DNA from: Oceanospirillaceae bacterium
GTDB taxonomy: Bacteria > Pseudomonadota > Gammaproteobacteria > Pseudomonadales > Balneatricaceae
Length of the DNA: 64,000 bases
NCBI GenBank assembly: GCA_013215375.1
Contig: JABSRB010000025.1
Span: forward strand, 1-64,000
Reading direction: 5' to 3'
Shown: positions 20,063 to 28,734 of the stretch, in pieces
Numbering within the stretch: position 1 is the first letter of the stretch
Layout: each line of letters starts with the position of its first letter
Notes under the pieces: generated by a model
What the model was told of the DNA's origin: nothing
The model's database searches: none
What the model saw: only the letters and a program-made list of their open reading frames with translations
Program-made: the position numbers and the translations under genes

Positions 20063-21130
20063 ATGAAAACTTCCAAAACAAAAATTATTTCTACATTATT
20101 ATTTAGTGCAACAGTGGCATTAACAGGTACCGCTAATGCTGCAGATAAAGTGTTATTAAAAACACCAATCGCGTTTGGCTCTCACTTACCTGCTTTAGGT
20201 ACACCGATTAAATGGGTTTCTGAGCAGTTGTCACTGATCAGTGATAAAAACATCCGCATGAAAATTTATGAGCCTGGTAAGTTGGTTGGCGCCAAAGAAA
20301 TTTTAGACGCAGTGTCCTCGGGGAAAGTGAACTCTGGCTACGCCACTGCAGGATATTGGCAAGGTAAAATGCCAGCAGCTGCATTGTTTTCTGCGGTGCC
20401 TTTTGGTCCTGAGGCAGGCGAGTACATGGCGTGGTTGTATTACGGTAATGGTATGAGTCTGTACCAGGAAATGTACGATACTTCTGGTTATAACGTAAAA
20501 GTATTGCCCTGTGCGATCATCTCCCCAGAAACATCGGGCTGGTTCAACAAAGAAATCAACACGCCTGAAGATCTTAAAGGTCTAAACATGCGTTTCTTTG
20601 GTTTGGGTGCTTCGGTAATGGAGAAACTGGGTGTTTCTACGTCGCAATTGTCCGGTGGCGAAATTTTTGGAGCGTTGGAAAAAGGCGCTATTGATGCCAG
20701 TGAATTCTCCCAGCCTGCCATAGATCAACGTTTAGGTTTTCATAAAATAATGAAGTACAACTACTTCCCTGGTTGGCATCAGCAGGCAACAGTGTTTGAG
20801 TTGCTTGTGAACAAAAGTACTTGGGGCAAGTTGAGTAAAGGTCAGCAAGCGACTATCGAAACGACTTGTAAAGCATCTATGACAAATGCAATAGCCGAAG
20901 GCGAATCTATGCAGTTTGAAGCGATGGCGAAAGCGCAAGAACACGGTGTAGAACTGCGCTACTGGAATGACACTATGTTGAGTGCTTTTGAAGCTAAGTG
21001 GCAGGAAGTGGTGGCTGAAAAAGTCTCTGAAGATCCTTTCTTTAACAAAGTATGGACTGATCTAAGCACTTTCCGTAAAGGCTATGACCTGTGGGAAGCA
21101 AACGCGTTCTTACCGCGCGCAGTCAGATAA
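20063..21130 (+). CDS. TRAP transporter solute-binding protein, DctP family
   Basis: Periplasmic receptor that delivers an organic acid to the DctQM membrane part. A signal peptide ends near ANA-A at about residue 27. The mature 330 residues match DctP/TAXI-unrelated TRAP receptors: GPEAGEYMAWLY, LKGLNMRFFGLGASVMEKLG (containing the conserved Arg that binds the carboxylate), and AIDASEFSQPAID. Location next to both lactate dehydrogenases and under an LldR-type operator points to lactate or a related 2-hydroxy acid as substrate; the sequence does not prove it. A hairpin follows, as is common after binding-protein genes. Confidence 0.9.
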   Translation: MKTSKTKIISTLLFSATVALTGTANAADKVLLKTPIAFGSHLPALGTPIKWVSEQLSLISDKNIRMKIYEPGKLVGAKEILDAVSSGKVNSGYATAGYWQGKMPAAALFSAVPFGPEAGEYMAWLYYGNGMSLYQEMYDTSGYNVKVLPCAIISPETSGWFNKEINTPEDLKGLNMRFFGLGASVMEKLGVSTSQLSGGEIFGALEKGAIDASEFSQPAIDQRLGFHKIMKYNYFPGWHQQATVFELLVNKSTWGKLSKGQQATIETTCKASMTNAIAEGESMQFEAMAKAQEHGVELRYWNDTMLSAFEAKWQEVVAEKVSEDPFFNKVWTDLSTFRKGYDLWEANAFLPRAVR

Positions 21131-21147
21131 ATATAATAGCCATTCCT

Positions 21148-21171
21148 AAAAGCCTCTTCTATGAGGCTTTT
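21148..21171 (+). terminator. Hairpin between dctP and dctQ
   Basis: AAAAGCCTC, loop TTCTAT, GAGGCTTTT, then CGATTTTTC. It would terminate part of the transcripts and give more binding protein than membrane subunits. Confidence 0.7.
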
Positions 21172-21284
21172 CGATTTTTCGGGCACTAAGAGTTTTCTGC
21201 GTCTTTCTAACCTTGAGTGACGTGTTTGCACACGGATGTGTTTTTTTATGCCTATCAACTCTATACCAAAATAAGGAGCTAGCG

Positions 21285-21821
21285 ATGAGTAATCAAGTTA
21301 GTCCAAAGAGCATGCCGTTGGCCGATGGCATAGATCGCTTTATCCAAAAAGTTGGCAACACGATTGTGTGGGTTTATGTGCTACTAATTATCACCATTAT
21401 TTTACAAGTAGTTTTACGTAAAGGATTCTCTAGCGGCTTGATCGTATTAGAAGAATTACAGTGGCATTTATATGCCTGCGGTGTGATGTTTGGTCTCTCT
21501 TATGCGCAGACCACCAATTCCCATATTCGTGTGGATATCTTGTATGGCAGATTTTCTGCTAAAACAAAAAGCGTTGTTGATATCCTCGGCATCTTGTTGC
21601 TGATGCTGCCTTTTGTCAGCGTGATTTTTATCCACTCACTTGATTTTGTCTACGATGCTTGGCGCATTGGAGAGACCTCTGACTCTCCCTCTGGATTGCC
21701 CTATCGCTGGCTGATAAAAGCAGTTATCCCTCTGAGTATGGGATTGTTAGCGTTGGCGATGCTCTCAAAGTTAATCAGAGAATTTAGTTTTTTGTACAGA
21801 GGGAAGCAGCATGGAAATTAA
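21285..21821 (+). CDS. TRAP transporter small membrane subunit DctQ
   Basis: The 178-residue protein has four predicted membrane helices (first at about 25-45) and the DctQ feature of a conserved basic/aromatic stretch before the second helix (VLEELQWHLYACGVMFG). The ATG at 21285 has AAGGAG six bases upstream and is chosen over an earlier start at 21213. It overlaps dctM by 11 bases, implying coupled translation. Confidence 0.9.
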   Translation: MSNQVSPKSMPLADGIDRFIQKVGNTIVWVYVLLIITIILQVVLRKGFSSGLIVLEELQWHLYACGVMFGLSYAQTTNSHIRVDILYGRFSAKTKSVVDILGILLLMLPFVSVIFIHSLDFVYDAWRIGETSDSPSGLPYRWLIKAVIPLSMGLLALAMLSKLIREFSFLYRGKQHGN

Positions 21822-23196
21822 TGAATTATTAGTCATCGGGATGTTCGTCTCGTTCATATTATTGTTATTTACTGGCATTCCTGTTGCCTGGGTATTAGGC
21901 GGTATTGGAGTAGTGTTTGCCGGGCTAGGTTATCTAGCCGATATGTATTTAGATACGATTACCGGTTTAGATTTTTTGACCTTAGGGTTGGTCGTTAACC
22001 GTATCTGGAAAATAATGGACAACTGGATACTGGTCGCCCTACCCATGTTTATTTTCATGGGTAATATGCTGGATAAGTCTGGGGTAGCCGAGCGGTTAAT
22101 GAGTTCGATGCAAGAGTTGTTCGGACAAGTGCGCGGTGGACTCGCTGTAACCGTGACTTTGATTGGCGTTATCTTAGCGGCATCCACGGGCATTATTGGT
22201 GCCTCTGTTGTTTTACTCGGGGTAATGTCGCTACCGGCGATGACTAAACAAGGCTATTCGATGCCTTTAGCGCTAGGTACTATTGCCAGTGCAGGTACTT
22301 TAGGAATTTTGATTCCACCGAGCATTATGCTGGTGATTATGGCAGATCAGCTGGGCTTATCTGTCGGTGATTTATTTATGGGCGCAGTGTTTCCAGGGTT
22401 AATGCTGGGAGCTATGTACGTGATCTATATATTAACTGTGGCGTGGCTTAACCCCGAGAGTGCGCCACTACCACAGGATGTAAAAAAGGTAACTTGGGGC
22501 ACCGTGGTAAAAGTGCTAAAAGCAGTAACGCCGACGCTATTTTTGATATTTTCTGTATTGGGTTCTATCTTTGCTGGCATAGCGACACCTACTGAAGCTT
22601 CTGGTGTGGGTGCGCTAGGTGCCACTATACTGGCAATCTACTACCGTAAATTTAACCTTAAAGTCTTAAAAGGAGTATTAGGAGATACCTATAATACAAC
22701 CTCCTACATTTTTGCAATATTTATAGGGGCAACTTGTTTTGCATTAGTGTTAAGGGAATTAGGTGGCGATGAGCTCATAGAGTCCTTTTTAACCGGGCTA
22801 CCCTTTGGCCCTTATGGCATTATCTTCTTTATATTAGGGATGGTTTTTTTACTGGGGTTTTTCCTTGATTGGATAGAAATTACCTTAATCATACTGCCAT
22901 TGTTAGCGCCGGTAATCACCGCTTTGGGATTGGATATCAACGGCTATGGTGTGGTAGATAATCCCGAGCTAGTTTGGTTCGTGATGCTGGTAGCGATGAC
23001 CTTGCAGACGTCTTTTTTAACCCCGCCGGTTGGTTTTGCGCTGTTTTATCTAAAAGGAGTCTGCCCGCCAGAGGTTAAACTTATGGAAATCTATAAAGGG
23101 GTTATTCCTTTTATTATCCTGCAGATATTAGCCTTATTGATACTAGTTTTCTGGCCGCAGCTAGTGTTATGGTTACCTGCTTATGCCTATGGTTAG
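21811..23196 (+). CDS. TRAP transporter large membrane subunit DctM
   Basis: The 461-residue permease has about twelve to thirteen hydrophobic segments. It carries the DctM hallmarks ALPMFIFMGNMLDKSG at about 76, GTLGILIPPSIMLVI at about 165, and GIATPTEASGVGA at about 258, which belong to the sodium/substrate core. It imports the substrate bound by the DctP protein, driven by an ion gradient. Its start lies inside dctQ. lldD follows after 230 bases. Confidence 0.95.
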   Translation: MEINELLVIGMFVSFILLLFTGIPVAWVLGGIGVVFAGLGYLADMYLDTITGLDFLTLGLVVNRIWKIMDNWILVALPMFIFMGNMLDKSGVAERLMSSMQELFGQVRGGLAVTVTLIGVILAASTGIIGASVVLLGVMSLPAMTKQGYSMPLALGTIASAGTLGILIPPSIMLVIMADQLGLSVGDLFMGAVFPGLMLGAMYVIYILTVAWLNPESAPLPQDVKKVTWGTVVKVLKAVTPTLFLIFSVLGSIFAGIATPTEASGVGALGATILAIYYRKFNLKVLKGVLGDTYNTTSYIFAIFIGATCFALVLRELGGDELIESFLTGLPFGPYGIIFFILGMVFLLGFFLDWIEITLIILPLLAPVITALGLDINGYGVVDNPELVWFVMLVAMTLQTSFLTPPVGFALFYLKGVCPPEVKLMEIYKGVIPFIILQILALLILVFWPQLVLWLPAYAYG

Positions 23197-23426
23197 CCAA
23201 TAAAACATCCTGAGAAAGAAGCTCAGCAGGGAGTCAGTATTAGTAGATTAGTCTGTTCTCGGACAGCCTCCTAGGTAAGTCTTCTCGATGTTAGTCTCAG
23301 CGAGTTCCTAGCTTTACAGCTCTGGGAATAAACCTTTGATGCTTAGGTATCATTTCAAATAAGTAAACACTATCACTGCGAAGCGTATAGATTGCAGAGG
23401 TGGTTAATGAATTAAGGAGTGCTTGT

Positions 23427-24605
23427 ATGGCGCTGGTAGTAGAAATAGCGGACCTTAAAAGAATCGCTAAACGAAAAGTTCCCAAATTGTTTTTTGATTA
23501 CGCCGATTCAGGCTCTTGGACTGAGGGAACCTATCGCGCCAACGAGAGCGACTTTCAAAAAATATTGCTGCGCCAAAAAATTGCCATCGATATGACCAAT
23601 CGCAGCTTAAAAAGCAGCATGATAGGTCAGGAAGTGAGTATGCCTTTCGCCATGGCACCCACAGGACTCACCGGCATGCAGTGCGCCGACGGTGAAATTA
23701 AAGCGGCCAAAGCTTGCGAGGAAGCGGGCATCCCCTTCACTTTATCGACCATGAGTATTTGCTCTATTGAAGATGTGGCAGAACACACCACTAAGCCGTT
23801 TTGGTTTCAGTTGTATGTGATGAAAGACCGTGATTTTATAACACGTTTAATTGCGCGTGCTAAAGCGGCAGGCTGCTCGGCACTGGTACTGACTTTTGAT
23901 TTACAGATACTCGGCCAGCGCCATAAAGATATTCGCAATGGCCTATCTGCACCGCCTAAGCTGACGCCAAGACATTTGTGGTACATGGCGCAATGCCCGC
24001 AGTGGTGTCTGGGAATGTTAGGCACTAAGCGTCGTGACTTTGGCAATATCGTAGGCCACGTTAGCGGTGTTGAGGATATGTCATCACTGTCGATGTGGGC
24101 CGCAGAGCAATTCGATCCAAAGTTATCATGGGATGATATCAACTGGATCAGAGAACTGTGGGATGGGCCACTCATTCTTAAAGGTATTTTAGACCCAGAA
24201 GACGCGCTAAAAGCGGCCGACAGTGGTGCAGATGCCATTATTGTCTCCAACCACGGTGGCCGTCAGTTAGACGGTGCTCGATCCTCGATTGCAGCATTGG
24301 CTGAAATTGTCGACTTAGTTGGCGACCGGATCGAAGTGCATATGGATGGTGGCATCCGCTCCGGTCAAGATGTACTTAAAGCGCTTAGCTTAGGAGCAAA
24401 AGGGGTCTATATGGGTCGTCCTTTTCTCTACGGTTTGGGGGCTGATGGTCAGGCTGGCGTGGCAAAAGCAATTGATATAGTACGCAATGAACTCGATATC
24501 ACTATGGCATTGTGTGGCGAACGCAGTGTGACTGACTTAGGGCGTCATAATATCGATAGACACAGTGAGTTAGTCACTAAGTACGAAATCGATTTGAGAA
24601 GGTAA
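23427..24605 (+). CDS. lldD: FMN-dependent L-lactate dehydrogenase (alpha-hydroxy-acid family)
   Basis: Oxidises L-lactate to pyruvate with FMN, feeding the respiratory chain. From the ATG at 23427 (AAGGAG seven bases before it) the protein is 392 residues, near E. coli LldD (396). Key motifs: FFDYADSGSWTEGTYRANE at about 21-39, the substrate/FMN motif SNHGGRQLDG at about 274 with the catalytic His, and DGGIRSGQDVLKALSLGAKGVYMGRPFLYG. The family also contains glycolate and mandelate oxidases, so specificity rests on the neighbours dld, LldR-type operator and TRAP. Confidence 0.9.
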   Translation: MALVVEIADLKRIAKRKVPKLFFDYADSGSWTEGTYRANESDFQKILLRQKIAIDMTNRSLKSSMIGQEVSMPFAMAPTGLTGMQCADGEIKAAKACEEAGIPFTLSTMSICSIEDVAEHTTKPFWFQLYVMKDRDFITRLIARAKAAGCSALVLTFDLQILGQRHKDIRNGLSAPPKLTPRHLWYMAQCPQWCLGMLGTKRRDFGNIVGHVSGVEDMSSLSMWAAEQFDPKLSWDDINWIRELWDGPLILKGILDPEDALKAADSGADAIIVSNHGGRQLDGARSSIAALAEIVDLVGDRIEVHMDGGIRSGQDVLKALSLGAKGVYMGRPFLYGLGADGQAGVAKAIDIVRNELDITMALCGERSVTDLGRHNIDRHSELVTKYEIDLRR

Positions 24606-24639
24606 GGGGCAGTCGGCGGTCTTTGGTCGTTAGTTTTAT

Positions 24640-24653
24640 GACTAAAGACTAAA
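24640..24653. repeat. Two GACTAAA heptamers before repeat copy B
   Basis: Two units, identical to the nine-unit array at 24803, so the same heptamer flanks the inverted repeat on both sides. Confidence 0.85.
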
Positions 24654-24701
24654 GAAATATTTCACCACGGAGAAGTGATTACAATATTTTTTTAGTCATT
24701 T

Positions 24702-24791
24702 CTCGGTGTAGCGCAGCGCCTCTGTGCCCTCTGTGGTAGAAAAGCTTTTAAAAGATTTATTTCACCACAGAGGACACCGAGAGCACAGAGG
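24702..24791. repeat. Long imperfect inverted repeat, copy B (CACAGAGG element)
   Basis: Same architecture as copy A at 10992: CTCTGTGCCCTCTGTGG-type left arm, central CTTTTAAAAG, right arm CACCACAGAGGACACCGAG. A half copy (TTCACCACGGAGAA) sits just upstream at 24661. It is downstream of lldD and may end its transcript. Confidence 0.8.
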
Positions 24792-24802
24792 AAAGAATTG
24801 AA

Positions 24803-24865
24803 GACTAAAGACTAAAGACTAAAGACTAAAGACTAAAGACTAAAGACTAAAGACTAAAGACTAAA
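24803..24865. repeat. Tandem heptamer GACTAAA, nine perfect copies
   Basis: Nine uninterrupted 7-bp units immediately after inverted repeat copy B. The 260 bases that follow, up to the next gene, hold no ORF; duplicated ATTTTAAGGTG near 25045-25075 is the only other local repeat. Confidence 0.95.
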
Positions 24866-25130
24866 GACCATATCTCATCTTCTCCCTCCTCGGAAAAATC
24901 TTGCCGCATATTTAAAATATCAGCCAGAGATAGCGCTTAGTGATTGTTTCTCCGGTGTTATTTACTGCGTTTGCTAGCGTTTCTGTAAAGTTATGTTAAG
25001 CAGTGTTAACTTAAGATAAGTTATTGTAAAGCTTATTAAAATATGGTGATTTTAAGGTGATTTTAAGGTGGTTTGGTGCATTTATTGCTAATTCCTTTGC
25101 GCAAAATAAATAATCCTGAGGAGTTAATCA

Positions 25131-25814
25131 ATGAATATAAATGCAGCAAGCGGCTTAAGTTCGAGCCAAATGATGCCACCAAAACCGCCTGAACCTAGTG
25201 AAATAGCCAGTAACATGGCCTCGCGGGTAGAAAGTGGTGAGTTAAGCGTTGATGAGCTGGTCGCCGAACTCGAAAGCCGTTTCGGCGAAGATGCCGGTGC
25301 GATAGTTAAGGAAGACGGCAGCTTAGATGTCGATGCGCTAACGCAGATACTTGAGGAAAAAATGGCCTCTATGGGACCACCCCCTAGACCACCAGGAGGT
25401 ATGGGCACAGAGGCGCAAGCCAGTGATATTGTCGAGCAAATCATCGGCGATATTAACAGCGGTGAGCTATCAATATCGGAACTTACCGAGCAGTTAGAAA
25501 AAATGTTTGGTGAAGGCGCTAGTGATATCATCGATGCCGATGGCAGTATTGATCAAGAAGCGTTAACTAGCTTGATCGAGTCTGGTCCTACCGGCGCGCC
25601 ACCGCCACCCCCTCAACAGAGTTTGCAGGGTGTCACCTCTTCAGAGCAATTACTGGCGCAGTTACAGCAAGAGTTTGGCGAAGCATCGACAGATTCTGTG
25701 TTTAATGAGGACGGCAGTGTTAATTTTGATGAGTTGATTGAGTTAATCGGCGGTCCCTTCGGTCAGGGGTCGGGAAGTTCACGGCCGGGATTGCTGTTGA
25801 ACGTAGCTACTTAA
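25131..25814 (+). CDS. Acidic protein with three EF-hand-like repeats, unknown function
   Basis: The 227-residue protein is strongly acidic and contains three repeats of about 40 residues. Each has a helix such as ELSVDELVAELESRFG, then a degenerate calcium-loop-like EDGSLDVDAL, DADGSIDQEAL or NEDGSVNFDEL. Proline-rich spacers (PPPRPPGG, APPPPPPQQ) separate the repeats. There is no signal peptide or membrane segment. The loops keep D/E-x-D-G-S-hydrophobic-D/N-x-x-x-L, half an EF-hand loop, so calcium binding is only suggested. GAGGAG lies about ten bases before the ATG. A decayed copy of its 3' end lies at 26842. I do not recognise a named family. Confidence 0.8.
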   Translation: MNINAASGLSSSQMMPPKPPEPSEIASNMASRVESGELSVDELVAELESRFGEDAGAIVKEDGSLDVDALTQILEEKMASMGPPPRPPGGMGTEAQASDIVEQIIGDINSGELSISELTEQLEKMFGEGASDIIDADGSIDQEALTSLIESGPTGAPPPPPQQSLQGVTSSEQLLAQLQQEFGEASTDSVFNEDGSVNFDELIELIGGPFGQGSGSSRPGLLLNVAT

Positions 25815-25858
25815 GGGATAGTTAGATAGCTATGAGCTAAAAACTAGGAGCTAAATCT

Positions 25859-25894
25859 AAAGCATTCAACGGCTGTGCCGTTGGGTGCTTTTTT
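25859..25894 (+). terminator. Terminator of the EF-hand-like gene
   Basis: AAAGCA and CAACGG pair with CCGTTG and TGCTTT, loop CTGTG, followed by six T. AGCT-rich degenerate heptamers precede it (25829-25855). Confidence 0.8.
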
Positions 25895-26070
25895 ATGTAC
25901 AGGATGTACGGTATAACGCGGTGGCATGGATGCCAAAGAGCGTATTTGTACAGGATGTACGGCAAAACGTAAGTGGCATGGCAGAATTTTGTTCCCGACA
26001 AATTCTAAGTACCTGCATCCCTGCAGGCAATGCCAAAGAGCGTATTTGGTCAGGATGTACGGCAAAGGTA
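25895..26070. repeat. Cluster of short GGAT/ATCC-centred palindromes
   Basis: GTACAGGATGTACGG or close variants occur three times (near 25898, 25950 and 26050), GGCATGGATGCC once, CCTGCATCCCTGCAGG once, and TGCCAAAGAGCGTATTTG twice. Open frames on both strands here arise from the repeats and lack ribosome sites. A lone relative, ACGGCAGGATGCCGT followed by GAAGAGCG, lies at 33730. Confidence 0.75.
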
Positions 26071-26215
26071 CGTATCTTATTAACGGCCATATGAAATTAA
26101 CCTTTTCATCTATATCCTATAATTGCTGCATTTTCTGCCACTAGTTTTGCCATGCTCAAAATATATTATCTTTGTTTGAAAGTAACATTGTTGATAACAA
26201 CACTAAGGAGTCCTT

Positions 26216-26809
26216 TTGGATATTAGCAACTATCGTGATGAGTTCGAATCTTTTCTAGTGAATGAATTGGTGCCCGCAGGTTTTAAAATAACGAAAGCTG
26301 TTGAGTTAGATGCTGTTCCTGAAAGCTGCAAATATGAAGCCTTAGTTTTTTCGCTAGATGAGAAACGTATCGTCTATCGCAAAGCTAAAGTGACGCCAGA
26401 TAGGCCGGGCGCCTTTTTAGCTATTTGGCAGCGACCATCTCTAGCTAATAGTCATGATAATAAACCTACCCCATTAACCGCTGATGATCTTGATTATTTA
26501 TTTATAAAAGTGGAAAGCTGTTCTAGTGCCGCAGCTGGGGAGGGGGCGATGTATAACGCCAAGTCCGGGATGTTTATTTTCCCTGTCTCATTATTGATAG
26601 AAAAGGGCATTGTATCTTCGACAAAAAATAAAGGCAAAACGGGATTCCGAGTGTTTCCTCCCTGGAGTCAAGATAGGGGTGTTATAGGCACTAAAGTATT
26701 TTCAGCATCCGGTAAAAAAACTCAGCGTTGGCAAATACCCTTTTTCCTAGCCATTGCTGAGAATGGCTCAATCGATGCTGGAGAATTAAAGAAATTACTT
26801 AGTCATTAA
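26216..26809 (+). CDS. MepB family protein
   Basis: The 197-residue protein matches MepB, first noticed in the Staphylococcus mepRAB locus and of unknown biochemical role: CKYEALVFSL, IVYRKAKVTPDRPGAFLAIWQRP, FIFPVSLLIEKGIVSS, GFRVFPPWS and TQRWQIPFFL appear in the family order. The start is TTG at 26216, five bases after AAGGAG; no in-frame ATG near the beginning fits. It is soluble. Unlike Staphylococcus, no MepR or MATE efflux gene is adjacent. It is bracketed by the EF-hand-like gene and a decayed copy of that gene's tail. Confidence 0.85.
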   Translation: MDISNYRDEFESFLVNELVPAGFKITKAVELDAVPESCKYEALVFSLDEKRIVYRKAKVTPDRPGAFLAIWQRPSLANSHDNKPTPLTADDLDYLFIKVESCSSAAAGEGAMYNAKSGMFIFPVSLLIEKGIVSSTKNKGKTGFRVFPPWSQDRGVIGTKVFSASGKKTQRWQIPFFLAIAENGSIDAGELKKLLSH

Positions 26810-26841
26810 TACATTTGGGGCAAGATAGACATCGCATCAAT

Positions 26842-26937
26842 TATGAAGATGGTAGTGTTAATTTCGATGAGTTGATCGGCGAACCTTTCGTTCAGGTGTG
26901 AGGAGTATGTTGTCGAGATTGCTGTAGCAAGTATGTC
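26842..26937 (+). pseudogene. Decayed copy of the 3' end of the EF-hand-like gene
   Basis: The stretch reads EDGSVNFDELIGEPFVQV then a stop, against EDGSVNFDELIELIGGPFGQG in the intact gene, and the following bases still align with its last codons. The copy also includes the terminator hairpin (26963). There is no start codon or upstream part, so this is a duplication remnant. Confidence 0.7.
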
Positions 26938-26962
26938 CTAAAAGGTTGAGTTAGAAAGCCAT

Positions 26963-26999
26963 AAAGCACTCAGCGATGGTGCTGTTGAGTGCTATTTTA
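26963..26999. terminator. Hairpin duplicated from the EF-hand-like gene terminator
   Basis: AAAGCACTCA pairs with TGAGTGCTATTTT around GCGATGGTGCTGT. It lies 17 bases beyond the 3' end of the minus-strand chemoreceptor and may terminate that gene too. Confidence 0.6.
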
Positions 27000-27015
27000 T
27001 GGTCATTTGTAAAAG

Positions 27016-28734
27016 TTAACAGGCAGCTTTTTTAGATTGGAATAAGCCAATCGTGGAGGAGAGTTGACCTGAGAGCTTGGCGAGAGAATCACTGCTAGAG
27101 GCTATTTCCTCTGCACCATTAGCAGTTTGCTCTACGCGGGCTTGAATCTCCAATATATTTTGGTTTATTTCCCCGACTGAATGAATTTGTTGATCACTAG
27201 CGGTGGCGATTAATGTATTCATATTACTGATAGCATCTATAGATTCTCGAATTTCAGTAAAAGAGGTGAAAGCAATGGTAGATTTTTCGACACAACTGAC
27301 CACTTTTTTTTGTGACCGATTCATGACATCGATTGCAATGTCTGAATTTTCTTGCAAGGTGCTAATCATCGTTTGAATCTCGGTAATCGCACTTTGTGTA
27401 CGCTGCGCTAACATTCTTACTTCATCCGCGACGACTGAAAATCCTCGTCCCTGCTCTCCTGCACGGGCAGCTTCAATAGCCGCATTTAGTGCAAGTAAGT
27501 TGGTTTGCTCGGCAATACCACGAATCACATCTAATACTTTGGTGATCGTATTGCTGCTTTCTCCTACTTCTTGGATGACATTAGATGCTGATAAGATTTC
27601 TTCAGAGAGCTCTTTAATGCTTTTTATGGCGTAGTTCCCCTGTTCTTGTCCTCTGAGAGCGAGAGAGTTTGATGCTAAAGCGGCTTGCGCCGCTTGGCTG
27701 GCGTTTTTAGCAATGTGCTGTACAGTCATAACCATCTCTTCAGTAGCACTGGAAACTTGAATAATGGCGGATTGTTGCGTGCCTATGGCTTGATCTGTTT
27801 TCTTTGCTGTTCCATACAATTGCTTTGATTCGTCTTCGATAGATTCCACAGAAGAGCCAACTTCTTGAACTAAAACTTGTAAATTGGCAATGAACTTATT
27901 GAAGGATTTGGCCAGTGCAGCCAGCTCATTTTTCCCTTCTACCGCAATACGACTGTTGAGGTCAGCCTCGCCTTCACTTATGTCTTCCATGGAATGGACT
28001 ATGCGCATTAGTGGTTGAAAGATTGCCTTTATTATTAAAATCATAGTGGCGATGATTAGCAGTACAACGATCATTTGAAATACAAATGACAAATTTAGCC
28101 AGTAAGTGACTCGGTCGGTGATGGTCTGTAAATTTGCAGCGGTGCGCGAGTCTAACTCAGCAATAAACTTATCGACAGGTGTCATTATTTTACTAATTTC
28201 GCCGTGGTAATTAAGGTCGTATAAAATTCGCAAAGCGAAGGTTTTATAATTCTCCCCAGACTTAGGTTGGAAAGATCCAGGGATAACTTTCGCATCTCGA
28301 ATGGTCTCCATCGATTGTGTTTCAGTGGCAATTAAATCGTTGGATAATTGGCCCGCTTGGGCTAATAAAGCAAACTCGTTAGTTGAGAAATTAAGCTCTT
28401 TCATGATATCACTTTGCTTTTTCACCGATGCTCGATATAACTCTTTATTAACATAGTCAGGTCTTGGGATATCGCCATTGCGCCATTTGACTATGTCCCA
28501 ATAAGCATCCCAGTATCGTTGTTCTCCTGTAGCGACATAGGTTCTAGAAAGTTTGGTGAGATCTGAAGAAGTTTTACTGAATTCTTTGGCAATCACATAA
28601 GATAAATGCCGATTCTTGCTAATATTCAATTGTTCAGTATTGAGTTGGGCAGAGTAATTGCTAGCTAATGTTGCTATCAGTGTCATTAGCAGGGTGACGG
28701 AAAATATGAGAATGAGCTTTAGTTTTATTGTCAT
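27016..28734 (-). CDS. Methyl-accepting chemotaxis protein
   Basis: The 572-residue receptor has an N-terminal membrane helix at about 7-25, a periplasmic sensor domain of about 190 residues rich in helices, a second membrane helix at about 217-240, a HAMP domain, and the cytoplasmic signalling hairpin with the near-invariant [24 protein letters not shown]. It passes a periplasmic signal to CheA/CheW. The ligand is unknown; the sensor resembles helical-bundle types but no ligand motif is visible. It stands alone, without che genes. Confidence 0.94.
   Translation of the reverse strand: MTIKLKLILIFSVTLLMTLIATLASNYSAQLNTEQLNISKNRHLSYVIAKEFSKTSSDLTKLSRTYVATGEQRYWDAYWDIVKWRNGDIPRPDYVNKELYRASVKKQSDIMKELNFSTNEFALLAQAGQLSNDLIATETQSMETIRDAKVIPGSFQPKSGENYKTFALRILYDLNYHGEISKIMTPVDKFIAELDSRTAANLQTITDRVTYWLNLSFVFQMIVVLLIIATMILIIKAIFQPLMRIVHSMEDISEGEADLNSRIAVEGKNELAALAKSFNKFIANLQVLVQEVGSSVESIEDESKQLYGTAKKTDQAIGTQQSAIIQVSSATEEMVMTVQHIAKNASQAAQAALASNSLALRGQEQGNYAIKSIKELSEEILSASNVIQEVGESSNTITKVLDVIRGIAEQTNLLALNAAIEAARAGEQGRGFSVVADEVRMLAQRTQSAITEIQTMISTLQENSDIAIDVMNRSQKKVVSCVEKSTIAFTSFTEIRESIDAISNMNTLIATASDQQIHSVGEINQNILEIQARVEQTANGAEEIASSSDSLAKLSGQLSSTIGLFQSKKAAC

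Noticed and set aside
23197-23426. Possible insertion-sequence end in the dctM-lldD gap (CTGTTCTCGGACAGCC)
   Set aside because: Only one end-like sequence is seen, with no partner repeat, no duplication and no transposase.
25844-26144. Several short frames on both strands in the palindrome cluster
   Set aside because: They follow from the palindromic repeats, lack ribosome sites and have Cys-rich, low-quality products.
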